From the NCBI RefSeq assembly GCF_021390675.1, contig NZ_JAJEJV010000003.1:46292-110291 (forward strand): a stretch of 64,000 nt of DNA, read 5' to 3'. Of the stretch, positions 9,160 through 18,676 are shown in pieces. Numbering within the stretch: the first letter of the stretch is position 1; each line of letters begins with the position of its first letter. The notes under the pieces are model-generated. The model did not search any database and was not told the origin of the DNA. It worked only from the letters and a program-made list of their open reading frames with translations. The stretch comes from Dyella sp. 2HG41-7. GTDB lineage: Bacteria; Pseudomonadota; Gammaproteobacteria; Xanthomonadales; Rhodanobacteraceae. A program made the translations under genes and the position numbers.

Positions 9160-10365
9160 TTAAATGAAGATTTCCGCGCGCAACTCGACGATATGCGGAT
9201 CAATCACCAGCCCCTTGCGATTGCCGAAAGCGCGGATGTAATTGGCCTGCAGCCTCAAATGCGTCCCCAGATACCAGTTCGCGCCGGCCGTCCAGTCGTG
9301 TTCTTTGCCGCCCTGCACGCGGCCGTCGTTCAAGTCCAGATCGCTGTAACGCACCGCGAATTCGACGGCGCCCCATGGATGAGTTGGAATCACGTTGCTG
9401 ACGTTACCGTCGTGATACTGGCGGGATTCGCCGGTAACGACCCAGCTTCCGAATACGTAGTAACCGCTGAGGTCGTAGTTCGGCTTAGGTACGTCGAACG
9501 TCGTTTTCGCTTGCAGATATTCGCTTTGCACCGACCAGGGCCCATCGATCCACAGCCCCTCCACACCAAGACGATCGATATGGTTCACATGGGTCAACGT
9601 GCCCGAGCTCACCAACGTAACAGTAGTGAGGCCCGCCTCCGGCGGCGTTTTGAAGCTGGCCGTCGCCGGCTGCTGCACGCCCAGCGCATTGACCAGCCCG
9701 TAGGGCCGTTCCTCCGACGCGGCGACACCCAGGTGCAGCACGCGATCCGCTTCATGTATCGGTATCCACGCCGCACGCGCCACCCATGTATGCCCGTGGT
9801 TTTTCCCCGCCATGTTCTCGCCGTAATAACCCAGGCTGGCAAGCCAATGCGTGCGTTGAATGGCCCAATCCACGCCGATGCGTCGATTTTCGTAGACCGC
9901 CTGCGACGGCAGCGCCAATTCGATAAAGGTGGTCTGCGTGGAGGTGGTGACGCCCTCGAAACTTACCGGCGTCTTGCTTTGGCCGAAACGAAGGGCGCCA
10001 AAGTCCTCGCCCAGCACGGCCTGCGACTGCAAGCGGAAAAACGCATCCTGCCATTGCTTGGATTGAAAGTCGTAGTACACGGACGCGTCGTAGACCCCCG
10101 GCTTTTTGACATAGAAGCCCAGGTATTTGCGCCGATTGGTATGCGCATCCGTGAATGCGTTGTTGTCATGAGAAAAGTCGTTCACGTCATATTGGTAACG
10201 CAGTACCAAACCGATATCGGTCCCATCGCCCGTTTGGAAATGCGTGGGCCAATGGTCGAGCCAATCGATATCGCCTGCCTTGGCGTGGGTGGGGGCCAGC
10301 GTGGCGAAACATGCCGAAGCGGCCAGCGTCAACACAGCACAGACAGGCTTAGATCGTCGTGGCAT
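9160..10365 (-). CDS. Phosphate-selective porin O/P (OprO/OprP)-like outer-membrane porin
   Basis: A 401-residue outer-membrane protein with a signal peptide (MPRRSKPVCAVLTLAASACF..., cleavage near AKA-GD at residue 30) and a C-terminal beta-strand pattern ending VELRAEIFI. Strand-and-turn repeats such as YLGFYVKKPGVYDASVYYDFQSKQW, LRFGQSKTPVSFEGV and AVEFAVRYSDLDLNDGR are characteristic of the OprO/OprP family. The start at 10365 is preceded by GGAGG. It lies just upstream of, and on the same strand as, the sulfate-binding protein gene (102 bp). I therefore infer a role in anion, probably sulfate, entry rather than phosphate; this is inference from context only. Confidence 0.85.
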   Translation of the reverse strand: MPRRSKPVCAVLTLAASACFATLAPTHAKAGDIDWLDHWPTHFQTGDGTDIGLVLRYQYDVNDFSHDNNAFTDAHTNRRKYLGFYVKKPGVYDASVYYDFQSKQWQDAFFRLQSQAVLGEDFGALRFGQSKTPVSFEGVTTSTQTTFIELALPSQAVYENRRIGVDWAIQRTHWLASLGYYGENMAGKNHGHTWVARAAWIPIHEADRVLHLGVAASEERPYGLVNALGVQQPATASFKTPPEAGLTTVTLVSSGTLTHVNHIDRLGVEGLWIDGPWSVQSEYLQAKTTFDVPKPNYDLSGYYVFGSWVVTGESRQYHDGNVSNVIPTHPWGAVEFAVRYSDLDLNDGRVQGGKEHDWTAGANWYLGTHLRLQANYIRAFGNRKGLVIDPHIVELRAEIFI

Positions 10366-10558
10366 AGCAACCTCCGGCGCCGCACAGCGGCGCCCGTGAA
10401 AGGTGAATGAAGAACTTCCCGATGGACGCGGGGGACAACGCCCGGAATCCATGCTGCCTGTCGCCTTTCGCGCAACGGAAAGGAGGGAATGGCATGCGGA
10501 TATGCCGGCCCATCATTTCTTGGCCAATAAACGAAGTTCTAACATCGATGGATCAGAT

Positions 10559-10574
10559 GGACGTCTAAACGTCC
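10559..10574 (+). promoter_or_regulatory. Tandem 8-bp motif directly upstream of cysJ
   Basis: The units are GGACGTCT (10559-10566) and AAACGTCC (10567-10574). Together they contain the imperfect palindrome GGACGT-CTAA-ACGTCC. The motif ends 12 bp before the cysJ ATG and abuts the ribosome-binding sequence AAGGAC at 10575. The location suggests an operator or leader element rather than a -35 site. The same motif occurs upstream of the binding-protein gene and cysG. Confidence 0.5.
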
Positions 10575-10586
10575 AAGGACTAAACG

Positions 10587-12383
10587 ATGACTGCCGCCTC
10601 GTTGTTGCCGCTACCCGAAGACAAGCACCCCTTGGTCGCTCGTCTTGTCGATGGATTGGAAGCCCCTGCATTGCAGTGGCTTTCCGGCTATCTCGCGGGC
10701 CTGGCGACGCAGCGTCAAGCTGCTGGCAAAAACGCCGCCAATGAAACCGTCACGAGTCCCGAAGCTCAAGCACGCCTGACCGTGGTGTATGGCAGCCAAA
10801 CCGGCAACGCCAAACGTCTGGCCGAAGACTTGGGTCGGCGCGCATCCGCCGCCGGCCTGGCCGTGCGCGTCGTGCGCGCAGACGCTTATTCCACGCGCGA
10901 GTTGAAGCAAGAGCGTTTGCTCTACGTTGTCATGAGCACGCAAGGCGATGGCGAGCCGCCGGACGACTCGCGTGCGTTGGTCGAGTTCATTGCGAGCGCA
11001 CGCGCGCCCAAGCTTGAGTCGTTGCGCTTTGGCGTGCTCGGTCTCGGCGATTCGAGTTATCCCAACTTTTGCGCGATCGGCCGCCAGTTGGACGAGCGTT
11101 TTGCCGCGCTCGGCGCGCAACGCCTGTTTCCCGCCGGAGAAGCCGACGTCGATCTCGAAACCGTCGCGCATCCGTGGCTGGAACACGCATTGCAACAGGC
11201 GCGTGAACAGCTGAAGGCATCGGCGCCGCTCGCCAAGGTCACCACGCTGCGCACGGCGCGCACCGCGCCGGCGTGGCATCGGGAGCAGCCGTTCCAGGCG
11301 CCCGTGCTGCTTAATCAACGCATCACGGGCCGCACGAGCGATCGCGACGTGCGTCATCTGGAATTGTCGCTGGAAGGCTCCGGCCTTCGTTACGCGCCGG
11401 GCGATGCGCTCGGTGTGTGGCCGACGCAGTCGCCGGTCTTGGTGGATGCGGTGCTGAATGCGCTTCAACTCGATGGCGAAGCAACGGTTCGTGTCGCCGA
11501 GGAAGAGCACGCATTGCGTACATGGCTGTCGCAACACCGCGAGCTGACGCTGCTTACGCGCCCGTTCTTCGCCGCGCATGCCGAACGCAGCGGCGATGCG
11601 TCTTTGCAAGCCTTGTTGTCGCCCGATTCCCGCGAAGCGCTGTCCGATTTGTTCTCGCGCTGGCAGGTGCTGGATCTGTTGCGCAAGCATCCCGGCGAGT
11701 GGACGGCCGACGCGCTGGTGGCTGCGCTGCGACCGCTTGCGCCGCGCCTGTATTCCATCGCCTCCAGTCAATCCGTGGTGGGCGACGAGGTTCATCTCAC
11801 GGTGAGCCACGTCGACTATGACTTCGAGGGCGAAGCACGCTGGGGCGCCGCGAGCCGGTATCTCGCGCAACACGCCGAAGGCGAATCCGCTCCGGTGTTT
11901 ATCGAAGCGAACGAACGCTTTCATCTGCCCGCCGACGATCGCGATATCGTGATGATCGGCGCCGGCACCGGTGTCGCGCCGTACCGCGCGTTTGTGCAGG
12001 AACGCGCCGAACGCGGAGCTGGCGGGCGCAACTGGTTGGTCTTCGGCAATCCGCATTTTCATTCCGATTTCCTGTACCAGACCGAGTGGCAGCAGGCGTT
12101 GAAGAACGGATCGTTGCATCGCATCGATCTCGCCTTCTCGCGCGATCAAGCGGAAAAGCGCTATGTCCAGCATCGCCTCATCGAGCAAGGGCGGAGCCTC
12201 TATGAATGGCTCGACGGCGGCGCGCACCTGTATGTCTGCGGCGACGCCAATCGCATGGCGAAAGACGTGCATAAAGCGTTAGTGACGATCGTCGCAGAGC
12301 ATGGCGCACGCTCGACCGAAGACGCCGAAGCGTGGTTGAACCAATTGATCCAGCAGGGCCGTTACGCCCGCGATGTGTATTGA
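10587..12383 (+). CDS. cysJ: Sulfite reductase (NADPH) flavoprotein alpha subunit
   Basis: A 598-residue diflavin reductase, the usual CysJ length. Domains in order: an N-terminal linker; a flavodoxin-like FMN domain from about residue 64 ([20 protein letters not shown], then [19 protein letters not shown]); an FAD domain with RLYSIASSQ; and an NADP-binding domain with [17 protein letters not shown] and [15 protein letters not shown] near the C-terminus, ending in the canonical RYARDVY. It passes electrons from NADPH to CysI for reduction of sulfite to sulfide. It is the first gene of cysJ-cysI-cysH; cysI begins 8 bp after its stop. Confidence 0.97.
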   Translation: MTAASLLPLPEDKHPLVARLVDGLEAPALQWLSGYLAGLATQRQAAGKNAANETVTSPEAQARLTVVYGSQTGNAKRLAEDLGRRASAAGLAVRVVRADAYSTRELKQERLLYVVMSTQGDGEPPDDSRALVEFIASARAPKLESLRFGVLGLGDSSYPNFCAIGRQLDERFAALGAQRLFPAGEADVDLETVAHPWLEHALQQAREQLKASAPLAKVTTLRTARTAPAWHREQPFQAPVLLNQRITGRTSDRDVRHLELSLEGSGLRYAPGDALGVWPTQSPVLVDAVLNALQLDGEATVRVAEEEHALRTWLSQHRELTLLTRPFFAAHAERSGDASLQALLSPDSREALSDLFSRWQVLDLLRKHPGEWTADALVAALRPLAPRLYSIASSQSVVGDEVHLTVSHVDYDFEGEARWGAASRYLAQHAEGESAPVFIEANERFHLPADDRDIVMIGAGTGVAPYRAFVQERAERGAGGRNWLVFGNPHFHSDFLYQTEWQQALKNGSLHRIDLAFSRDQAEKRYVQHRLIEQGRSLYEWLDGGAHLYVCGDANRMAKDVHKALVTIVAEHGARSTEDAEAWLNQLIQQGRYARDVY

Positions 12384-12391
12384 GGCGAAAC

Positions 12392-14089
12392 ATGAGCGAC
12401 AACGGCCTTTCCGATCTCGAACGCATCAAGGCGAACAGCCGCCTGCTGCGCGGCACCTTGGTAGAAAGCCTGGCTGATCCCGTCACCGGCGCGATCAGCG
12501 AGGACGACAACAAGCTGCTGAAATTCCACGGCAGCTATCAGCAAGACGACCGCGATCTGCGCGAAGAGCGTCGCAAGCAGAAGCTTGAGCCCGCCTACCA
12601 GTTCATGGTGCGCGCCCGCTTGCCCGGTGGCGTGCTAAGCCCCGCGCAATGGCTGTCGTTCGACCACATCGCGCGCACCTGGGCCAACCACACGCTGCGC
12701 ATCACCACGCGTCAGACGTTTCAATTGCACGGCATCCTCAAGCACGACTTGAAGCGTTCCATCGCCGCGATGAACGAGGCCCTGGTCAGTACCATCGCCG
12801 CCTGCGGCGATGTCAATCGCAACGTGGTCGCGAGCGCGAACCCCGTCGCCTCGCCGGCGCATCGGCTTGCCTATCGTTGGGCCGAACGCTTGTCGGAACA
12901 TTTGAAACCGAAGACACGCGCGTATCACGAAATCTGGCTGAACGAACAGCGCGTCGCCGGCGGCGAAGAAGAAAGCGAGCCGCTTTATGGCGCGACCTAT
13001 TTGCCGCGCAAATTCAAGATCGGTGTAGCCGTACCGCCCACCAACGACGTGGATGTTTTTGCGCAAGATCTCGGCTTGATCGCCATCATCGAACACGACG
13101 AGCTACTCGGCTTCAATATCGCGGTCGGCGGCGGCATGGGTGCAAGCCATGGCGACGCGAGCACTTACCCGCGTCTCGGCAGCGTGCTCGGTTTTGTCGA
13201 ACCGGAACAACTGCTGCGCACTGCCGAAGCCGTGATCGAAGTGCAACGCGATTTCGGCGATCGCAAAGAACGCAAGCATGCGCGCCTGAAATACACCATC
13301 GATCGCATGGGCTTGCCCGCGTTCAAAGTCGAACTGGAACGCCGTCTCGGTTTCCGTTTGCAACCGTCCCGCGCGTATCGCTTTGACCATAACGGCGACC
13401 GCTACGGCTGGACCGAAGGCGACGACGGACGCTGGCACCTCACCCTGCAGATCGAATCGGGGCGCGTGGCGGATTTTCCCGACCAGCCGCACTTGAGCGG
13501 GTTGCGCGCGATTGCGGAAATCCATCAAGGCGATTTCCGCATGACGTGCAATCAGAATCTAATCATTGCCAATGTACCGACAGCGCAACGCGCTCGTGTC
13601 GACGCGCTAGTGACGGAATACAAGCTCGATGGCTATCGCCGATTGAGCGGCATACGTCGTCACGCGGTTGCGTGCGTCGCGCTACCGACATGTGGACTGG
13701 CGATGGCCGAAAGCGAACGTTACCTGCCGCAGCTGTTGCCGAAGCTCGAAGCATTGCTCGAGCGCCATGGTCTGCGCGACGAACCAATTTTGCTTCGTCT
13801 CTCCGGTTGCCCAAACGGTTGCTCGCGTCCGTATCTGGGCGAAATTGCGTTGATCGGTCGCGCCATTGGCCGTTACGACTTGCGTCTTGGCGCCGACTTC
13901 GCCGGGCAGCGCCTCAATCGCATCGTGCGCGAAAACATCGACGAAGCGGAAATCCTGTCCGAATTGGATGCGTTGTTCGCACGCTATGCCATCGAACGCA
14001 ACGAAGACGAACGTTTCGGCGACTTTCTCGTGCGCAGTGGCGTATTGACGTCGGCGCGTCACCCCATCGATGTAGAGGTTTTCGCATGA
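12392..14089 (+). CDS. cysI: Sulfite reductase (NADPH) hemoprotein beta subunit
   Basis: A 565-residue siroheme/[4Fe-4S] protein. The four cluster cysteines are present with the correct spacing: C428 and C434 in CVALPTC, and C473 and C477 in CPNGC. The N-terminal half has the paired sulfite/nitrite reductase repeat ([27 protein letters not shown] in the second half). It catalyses six-electron reduction of sulfite with CysJ, using siroheme made by the CysG encoded at 18.7 kb. The start at 12392 was chosen because [21 protein letters not shown] aligns with CysI N-termini. Its stop overlaps the cysH start (ATGA). Confidence 0.97.
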   Translation: MSDNGLSDLERIKANSRLLRGTLVESLADPVTGAISEDDNKLLKFHGSYQQDDRDLREERRKQKLEPAYQFMVRARLPGGVLSPAQWLSFDHIARTWANHTLRITTRQTFQLHGILKHDLKRSIAAMNEALVSTIAACGDVNRNVVASANPVASPAHRLAYRWAERLSEHLKPKTRAYHEIWLNEQRVAGGEEESEPLYGATYLPRKFKIGVAVPPTNDVDVFAQDLGLIAIIEHDELLGFNIAVGGGMGASHGDASTYPRLGSVLGFVEPEQLLRTAEAVIEVQRDFGDRKERKHARLKYTIDRMGLPAFKVELERRLGFRLQPSRAYRFDHNGDRYGWTEGDDGRWHLTLQIESGRVADFPDQPHLSGLRAIAEIHQGDFRMTCNQNLIIANVPTAQRARVDALVTEYKLDGYRRLSGIRRHAVACVALPTCGLAMAESERYLPQLLPKLEALLERHGLRDEPILLRLSGCPNGCSRPYLGEIALIGRAIGRYDLRLGADFAGQRLNRIVRENIDEAEILSELDALFARYAIERNEDERFGDFLVRSGVLTSARHPIDVEVFA

Positions 14090-14808
14090 GTTTGCCAACG
14101 CTCGAGCAAGCGGCCATCGATGTCCGCGAACGCATCAAACTCGACGCATGGTTGCTTGCGCTTACCGCGGAGGAGCGCATCGATTGGGCATTGCAAAACC
14201 TGCCCGGCGCGCATGTGCTGTCGTCCAGTTTCGGCGCGCAGTCGGCGGTGTCCTTGCATCTGCTTACGCAACGTCTGCCGACGATTCCGGTGATCGTTAT
14301 CGACACCGGATATCTGTTCCCTGAAACGTATCGTTTCATTGACGAACTCACCGAACGTCTTTCACTCAACTTGCATGTGATCCGCCCCAATCTATCGCCA
14401 GCATGGCTACAAGCGCGATACGGCGAATTATGGAATCAGGGGCGCGAAGGGCTGGATCATTACAACCGCTTGGCCAAAGTCGAACCGATGCAACGTGCAT
14501 TGGCCGAACTCGGCGCGGGAACTTGGTTCGCAGGGTTGCGCCGCCAGCAATCGCTGAGCCGCGCCGCGTCGCCTGCGCTGGATCATCGCCACGGACGCTG
14601 GAAAGTGCATCCGATCATCGATTGGACCGATCGCGATGTCGGCCGTTACCTGCGCCGGCATGACCTGCCCTATCACCCCTTGTGGGACAAAGGTTATGTC
14701 TCGATCGGCGATACGCACACCACGCGCCGCTGGGAGCCCGGTATGCGCGACGAGGACACCCGCTTTTTCGGATTGAAGCGTGAATGCGGACTTCACTTGG
14801 ATGTGTGA
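14086..14808 (+). CDS. cysH: Phosphoadenylyl-sulfate (PAPS) reductase
   Basis: A 240-residue adenine-nucleotide alpha hydrolase-fold enzyme. [15 protein letters not shown] and [21 protein letters not shown] form the nucleotide-binding part. The catalytic cysteine is in the C-terminal KRECGLHLD (C234). There are no CC...CxxC cluster cysteines, so it is a thioredoxin- or glutaredoxin-dependent PAPS reductase rather than an APS reductase. This agrees with the APS kinase domain encoded next. It overlaps cysI by 4 bp and would deliver sulfite to CysJI. Confidence 0.96.
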   Translation: MSLPTLEQAAIDVRERIKLDAWLLALTAEERIDWALQNLPGAHVLSSSFGAQSAVSLHLLTQRLPTIPVIVIDTGYLFPETYRFIDELTERLSLNLHVIRPNLSPAWLQARYGELWNQGREGLDHYNRLAKVEPMQRALAELGAGTWFAGLRRQQSLSRAASPALDHRHGRWKVHPIIDWTDRDVGRYLRRHDLPYHPLWDKGYVSIGDTHTTRRWEPGMRDEDTRFFGLKRECGLHLDV

Positions 14809-14858
14809 GTAAGACCAGCAACACAACAAAAACATAGAGCCCCGATAAAGGAAACAAC

Positions 14859-16604
14859 ATGAAAGCCCTCGCCGCCGAGTTCGTCTTGGCCGAACACGAA
14901 GCGCTGGTTGCGCCGCACGGCGGCGCGCTGCGCGAACTTTATCTCCCCGACGACGAAGCCGAAGCGTTGAAGAAACGCAGCGCGTCGCTACCGCAGTGGA
15001 CGCTCAATCAGCGCCAGCTGTGCGATCTCGAATTGCTGCTCAACGGCGGGTTCTCGCCCTTGCAGGGATTTTTGGGACGCGCCGATTACGATCGCGTCGT
15101 ATCGGAAATGCGCCTGGCCGACGGCACGCTCTGGCCGATGCCGATCGTGCTGGATGTCGATGAGGTTTTTGCATCGAAGCTGCAGGAAAACGCGCAGATC
15201 AGCTTGAACGATATACAAGGTACGCCGCTCGCCGTGCTGACGGTGGAAGACGTCTATTTCCCCGATCGCATCGCCGAAGCGCAAGGCGTGTTCGGCACCA
15301 CCGATCGCGCGCATCCGGGTGTCGCGGAACTGCTCGATCGTACGGGCTCGGTCTATCTCGGCGGACGCGTGCAAGGCATTCAACCGCCGGCGCATTACGA
15401 TTTCGCCGCACTTCGCCAGAGTCCACGCCAGTTGCGCGACTGGTTTCATCAGCACGGATGGCACCGCATCGTGGCGTTCCAGACGCGCAATCCGATGCAT
15501 CGCGCGCATCGCGAACTGACCTTGCGCGCAGCGGAACGCGTCGGCGCGAAATTGTTGATCCAGCCTTCGGTCGGCCGCACGAAACCCGGCGATGTCGATC
15601 ACTACACGCGCGTGCGCTGCTATCGCGCGCTGCTCGAACATTATCCGCACGACCAGGCAACGCTTTCGTTGTTGCCGCTCGCCATGCGCATGGGCGGCCC
15701 GCGCGAAGCGTTGTGGCACGCGATCATTCGCAAGAACTACGGCGCTAGCCACTTTATCGTCGGGCGCGATCACGCTGGCCCCGGCAAGGATTCGCACGGC
15801 AAGCCGTTCTACGATCCGTATGCCGCGCAGCATCTGCTCGCCGAGCACGAAGAGGAACTGGGCATCGGCATCGTTCCGTTTCCGGCGATGGTGTATGCCG
15901 CGAATCGCGACGTGTACGTGCCGCAGACGGAAGTGCAGCCCGATGACGAAGTTCGCGATATTTCAGGCACCGAGCTGCGTCGTCGCTTGCACGAAGGCGA
16001 GGCGATCCCGGAATGGTTCACCTTTCCGGATGTCGTGAAGATCTTGCGCGATCGTCATCCTGCCAACGCGCCACAAGGGTTCGCGTTGTTCTTCACCGGG
16101 TTGTCTGGTTCCGGCAAATCCACACTGGCGCAGGCGGTGCTGGCCAAATTGCTGGAGACCAGCAGCCGCCCCGTTTCCATGCTGGACGGCGATGAAGTGC
16201 GGCGACATCTCTCCAAGGGATTGGGTTTTTCGCGCGAAGATCGCGACGCCAACATCACGCGCATCGGCTTTGTCGCCAGTGAAGTGGTGCGTCATGGCGG
16301 CATCGTCATCTGCGCACCGATTGCGCCCTATGCCGGCGCCCGCGCGGAGGCGCGACAACTGGTGCAGGCGCATGGGCGCTTTGTGGAAATCCACGTCTCC
16401 ACGCCGTTGGAAGTGTGCGAAGCACGCGATCGCAAAGGGCTTTATGCGGCCGCGCGCGCCGGCAAGATCAAGGGATTCACCGGCATCGACGATCCTTACG
16501 AAACGCCGGTCTCGCCGGACATCATCATCGATACCAGCGACATCTCGGTTGTCGACGCCGCTGCACGGGTGGTCGATTGGCTGCGTGAAGAAGAACTCGT
16601 TTGA
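14859..16604 (+). CDS. Bifunctional sulfate adenylyltransferase/adenylylsulfate kinase fusion
   Basis: A 581-residue fusion. Residues 1 to about 395 are a homo-oligomeric-type ATP sulfurylase, with the nucleotide-binding QTRNPMHRAH at 208-217 and GRDHAGPGKDSHGKPFYDPY. Residues from about 408 to the end are an APS kinase, with P-loop GLSGSGKST at 414-422 and LDGDEVRRHLSKGLGFSREDRDANI. It turns sulfate to APS and then to PAPS for CysH. The N-ATPS/C-APSK order is that of Aquifex-like enzymes, the reverse of animal PAPS synthases. It replaces the heterodimeric CysD/CysN of E. coli, which is not found in the window. It starts 50 bp after cysH on the same strand, probably in the same operon. Confidence 0.95.
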   Translation: MKALAAEFVLAEHEALVAPHGGALRELYLPDDEAEALKKRSASLPQWTLNQRQLCDLELLLNGGFSPLQGFLGRADYDRVVSEMRLADGTLWPMPIVLDVDEVFASKLQENAQISLNDIQGTPLAVLTVEDVYFPDRIAEAQGVFGTTDRAHPGVAELLDRTGSVYLGGRVQGIQPPAHYDFAALRQSPRQLRDWFHQHGWHRIVAFQTRNPMHRAHRELTLRAAERVGAKLLIQPSVGRTKPGDVDHYTRVRCYRALLEHYPHDQATLSLLPLAMRMGGPREALWHAIIRKNYGASHFIVGRDHAGPGKDSHGKPFYDPYAAQHLLAEHEEELGIGIVPFPAMVYAANRDVYVPQTEVQPDDEVRDISGTELRRRLHEGEAIPEWFTFPDVVKILRDRHPANAPQGFALFFTGLSGSGKSTLAQAVLAKLLETSSRPVSMLDGDEVRRHLSKGLGFSREDRDANITRIGFVASEVVRHGGIVICAPIAPYAGARAEARQLVQAHGRFVEIHVSTPLEVCEARDRKGLYAAARAGKIKGFTGIDDPYETPVSPDIIIDTSDISVVDAAARVVDWLREEELV

Positions 16605-16613
16605 TCCGATCAA

Positions 16614-16642
16614 CGCCTCCTCCCTGCGTAAGGGAGGAGGCG
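16614..16642. repeat. 12-bp perfect hairpin between convergent genes
   Basis: CGCCTCCTCCCT (16614-16625) and AGGGAGGAGGCG (16631-16642) form a perfect stem with a 5-nt loop. It sits between the stops of the sulfurylase/kinase gene (16604) and the convergent DUF4019 gene (16652). No long T-tract follows on either strand, so it is either a weak bidirectional terminator or a member of the CTCC-rich intergenic hairpins seen elsewhere in the window. Confidence 0.6.
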
Positions 16643-16651
16643 GCTTGGCGA

Positions 16652-17173
16652 TTACTTGCCTGAAGCGGCAGGCTGTTGAGCCTGGCCTGCCGCAGGCTGT
16701 TGCGTTTGCGTCGGCGGTTGAACCGGTCGAACGATATATCCCACCGGCTGCCAATTGGAGCCGCTTTTCGCCAACGACACTGTTTCGAACGTCGCGACGT
16801 TCGCAAACTTGGTGACATAAATGACGTTGAGATAGTCGCCGGCCGGCATGCCCTTGGGGTTATCCACCTTGTTCACGCTGAGCCAGCGACGCTCTTGTTC
16901 GGCGCCGGCTTGCTGGCGGACATTGCCGATGTATTTGGCCCAATCCGCTTGATTCACGCTTTTCTGCATCAGCGGGCTGCTCGACTTCCACATCGCGTCC
17001 GCTTTGTTTGCGTCCGCCTGGACTACCCACTTGTCTGCGGCTGCAATGGCCTTTTCCAGCCCGGAAGGCGCCTGCTGCGCAAACGTCGGGACCGCACCAA
17101 GCAACATAGCCGACCAAATACCTGCTCGCAGCGCGCGTTTCGTCTGCGACGATCGATGGTTATCGTGCGTCAT
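16652..17173 (-). CDS. DUF4019 domain-containing secreted protein
   Basis: A 173-residue protein with a signal-like N-terminus (RALRAGIWSAMLLGAVPTFAQQ). The body matches the DUF4019 pattern: AIAAADKWVVQADANKADAMWKSSSPLMQKSVNQADWAKYIGNVRQQAG and then YLNVIYVTKFANVATFETVSLAKSGSNWQPVGYIV. The tail is low-complexity and rich in Pro, Gln and Ala. The function is unknown; the fold resembles NTF2/SnoaL-like small domains. The start at 17173 was chosen because it opens the hydrophobic signal. It is convergent with the sulfate operon and has no partner. Confidence 0.75.
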   Translation of the reverse strand: MTHDNHRSSQTKRALRAGIWSAMLLGAVPTFAQQAPSGLEKAIAAADKWVVQADANKADAMWKSSSPLMQKSVNQADWAKYIGNVRQQAGAEQERRWLSVNKVDNPKGMPAGDYLNVIYVTKFANVATFETVSLAKSGSNWQPVGYIVRPVQPPTQTQQPAAGQAQQPAASGK

Positions 17174-17383
17174 CGTAATGTCTCCTTGACAAAGCCGGAG
17201 TCGTTCACAGCGAACGACTCGGAAATCTGCATGACTGCGCATTGAAATACGCGACGTCATCCTGTCATGACAGGCAGGAGATGCGCTCTCGGGTTTGCCT
17301 TAAATAAGTGTGCGAGAGCGCCTTGCAGGGAGACTCTACTCCTTCGCCGAAGGAGGCAACCAGGGTACGGCATGCGGCGTTTA

Positions 17384-18391
17384 TCAGGCCGCGCGCGGCG
17401 TCGCGCGACGCGTAGCACGCGCCTGCAATTCGCCCCACAGCGGCGGCGACGGCCAACGCGGCTCTGCGTGTCCCGCCACCACCCGGCGCAATTCCGCTTC
17501 GTCCAGCTGCGGCGCCACCAGACGCGCCAGCTGCGCGACATAACTACGCAAGACATGATCGCGACGCAGAACCATCCAACTTGTGCAGACGGGAAGCAGA
17601 TTGTCGATATCGAGCGTGACCAATTCGCGCGAGTCCGCAGGACTGATCGCCATTTCCGCCAGGATGCCCACACCCAGACCCGCGAGCACGTAGGTCTTGA
17701 TGAGATCGGCGTCCGCCGAGGTGCAGGCGATGCGCGGCGTAAAGCCGGCAGCGGCGAATGCGCGCCGCAACGACGACTCCGGTTGCAGCGAGGATTCGTA
17801 GCTGACCAGCGGATGCTCGGCCAGATCCTCGACCCTCAGCGGGCGGTTCAGCTTGGCCAGCGGATGGCCTAGCGGCACCACGGCGCGGCGATACCAACGG
17901 AACAAGGGCACCGCGATACCACCTTCCGGGGCCTGACCACTGGTGCTGACGATTACCAGGTCCACTTCGCCGCTTTCGAACAGGCTGATGATGCGGCCCT
18001 CGCCCTGCGGACGGATATGTACGCCCAAGTCGGGATAGTGCTGCTTCAGTCGGGCGATGGCCTCCGGCAGAACGAAGCGCGCCTGGGTATGCGTGGTGGC
18101 GACGGACAGCTCGCCATGCGCCTCTTCGCGCAGGTTGGCGGCGAGAGCGCGGATATTGCGGGCTTCATGCAGGATGCTGCGCGCCCGCTCCAGGACCTGA
18201 CCGCCGGCGGGGGTGATCGTGTCCAGGCTCTTGCCGCGACGGGTGAAGACCTGGAAACCGAGCTCGCCCTCCAGCTGCTTGAGCTGCTTGCTGATGCCCG
18301 ATTGGGTGGCGTGAACGTTGTCGGCCGCCAGGGTGATGTTCAAACCGGCGTCGGCGATGGCGACGATGTAGCGAAGTTGCGTGAGGGTCAT
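17384..18391 (-). CDS. cysB: LysR-family regulator CysB
   Basis: A 335-residue LTTR with the CysB-type N-terminal helix-turn-helix: MTLTQLRYIVAIADAGLNITLAADNVHATQSGISKQLKQLE. The effector domain follows, with TTHTQARFVLPEAIARLKQHYPDLGVHIRPQGEGRII and the TSADADLIKTYVLAGLGVGILAEMA signature. CysB/Cbl proteins activate sulfate assimilation genes in response to N- or O-acetylserine and sulfide limitation. Placement between the cysJIH block and cysG supports this. The 17261-17383 gap downstream holds two hairpins (17283-17321 and 17339-17355) without a T-tract. Confidence 0.93.
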   Translation of the reverse strand: MTLTQLRYIVAIADAGLNITLAADNVHATQSGISKQLKQLEGELGFQVFTRRGKSLDTITPAGGQVLERARSILHEARNIRALAANLREEAHGELSVATTHTQARFVLPEAIARLKQHYPDLGVHIRPQGEGRIISLFESGEVDLVIVSTSGQAPEGGIAVPLFRWYRRAVVPLGHPLAKLNRPLRVEDLAEHPLVSYESSLQPESSLRRAFAAAGFTPRIACTSADADLIKTYVLAGLGVGILAEMAISPADSRELVTLDIDNLLPVCTSWMVLRRDHVLRSYVAQLARLVAPQLDEAELRRVVAGHAEPRWPSPPLWGELQARATRRATPRAA

Positions 18392-18544
18392 GAGAAAGGC
18401 TCCGAGAGGAAACGCGCGCAGGGTTGTGCTTCATGCTTGCCGAAGCACATACAGCTCACGCACCACCCTGAACGGCGTTTCATCACGACCTCCACACACC
18501 GGCGCTATTACCGGTAGTCTCTGGACCTTAACACAGCGTTATTT

Positions 18545-18568
18545 GGACGTCTATACATCTATAAGTCT
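18545..18568 (+). promoter_or_regulatory. Three tandem 8-bp units upstream of cysG
   Basis: The units are GGACGTCT (18545-18552), ATACATCT (18553-18560) and ATAAGTCT (18561-18568). They lie in the 285-bp divergent region between cysB and cysG, about 110 bp before the cysG ATG. This is the best of the three copies of the motif. Each unit keeps a central A(C/A)RTCT, as in a MetJ-type array. Confidence 0.5.
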
Positions 18569-18676
18569 TTGCGGCGTCTATGCCGCCGCGGCATATCCTC
18601 GGTCCCAGCAGCCATTTCCATCGCAAAAACGCCGGCGTTAGCGTGAATAGCCCATCGCTTTCGCCGGACCCGATTC

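Noticed and set aside
10611..12272. 553-codon open frame antisense to cysJ
   Set aside because: It is a reverse-strand shadow of a clear CysJ gene with Arg/Gln/His-rich composition and no ribosome-binding site.
17283..17355. Hairpins after cysB as a rho-independent terminator
   Set aside because: Stems are good (GCGCTCTCG with CGAGAGCGC; CTCCTTC with GAAGGAG) but neither is followed by a T-tract on the cysB strand.
18392..18676. CysB-type binding site as explanation for the cysG motif
   Set aside because: CysB sites are long, degenerate AT-rich regions; the tandem GACGTC units do not fit, so a different factor is proposed instead.
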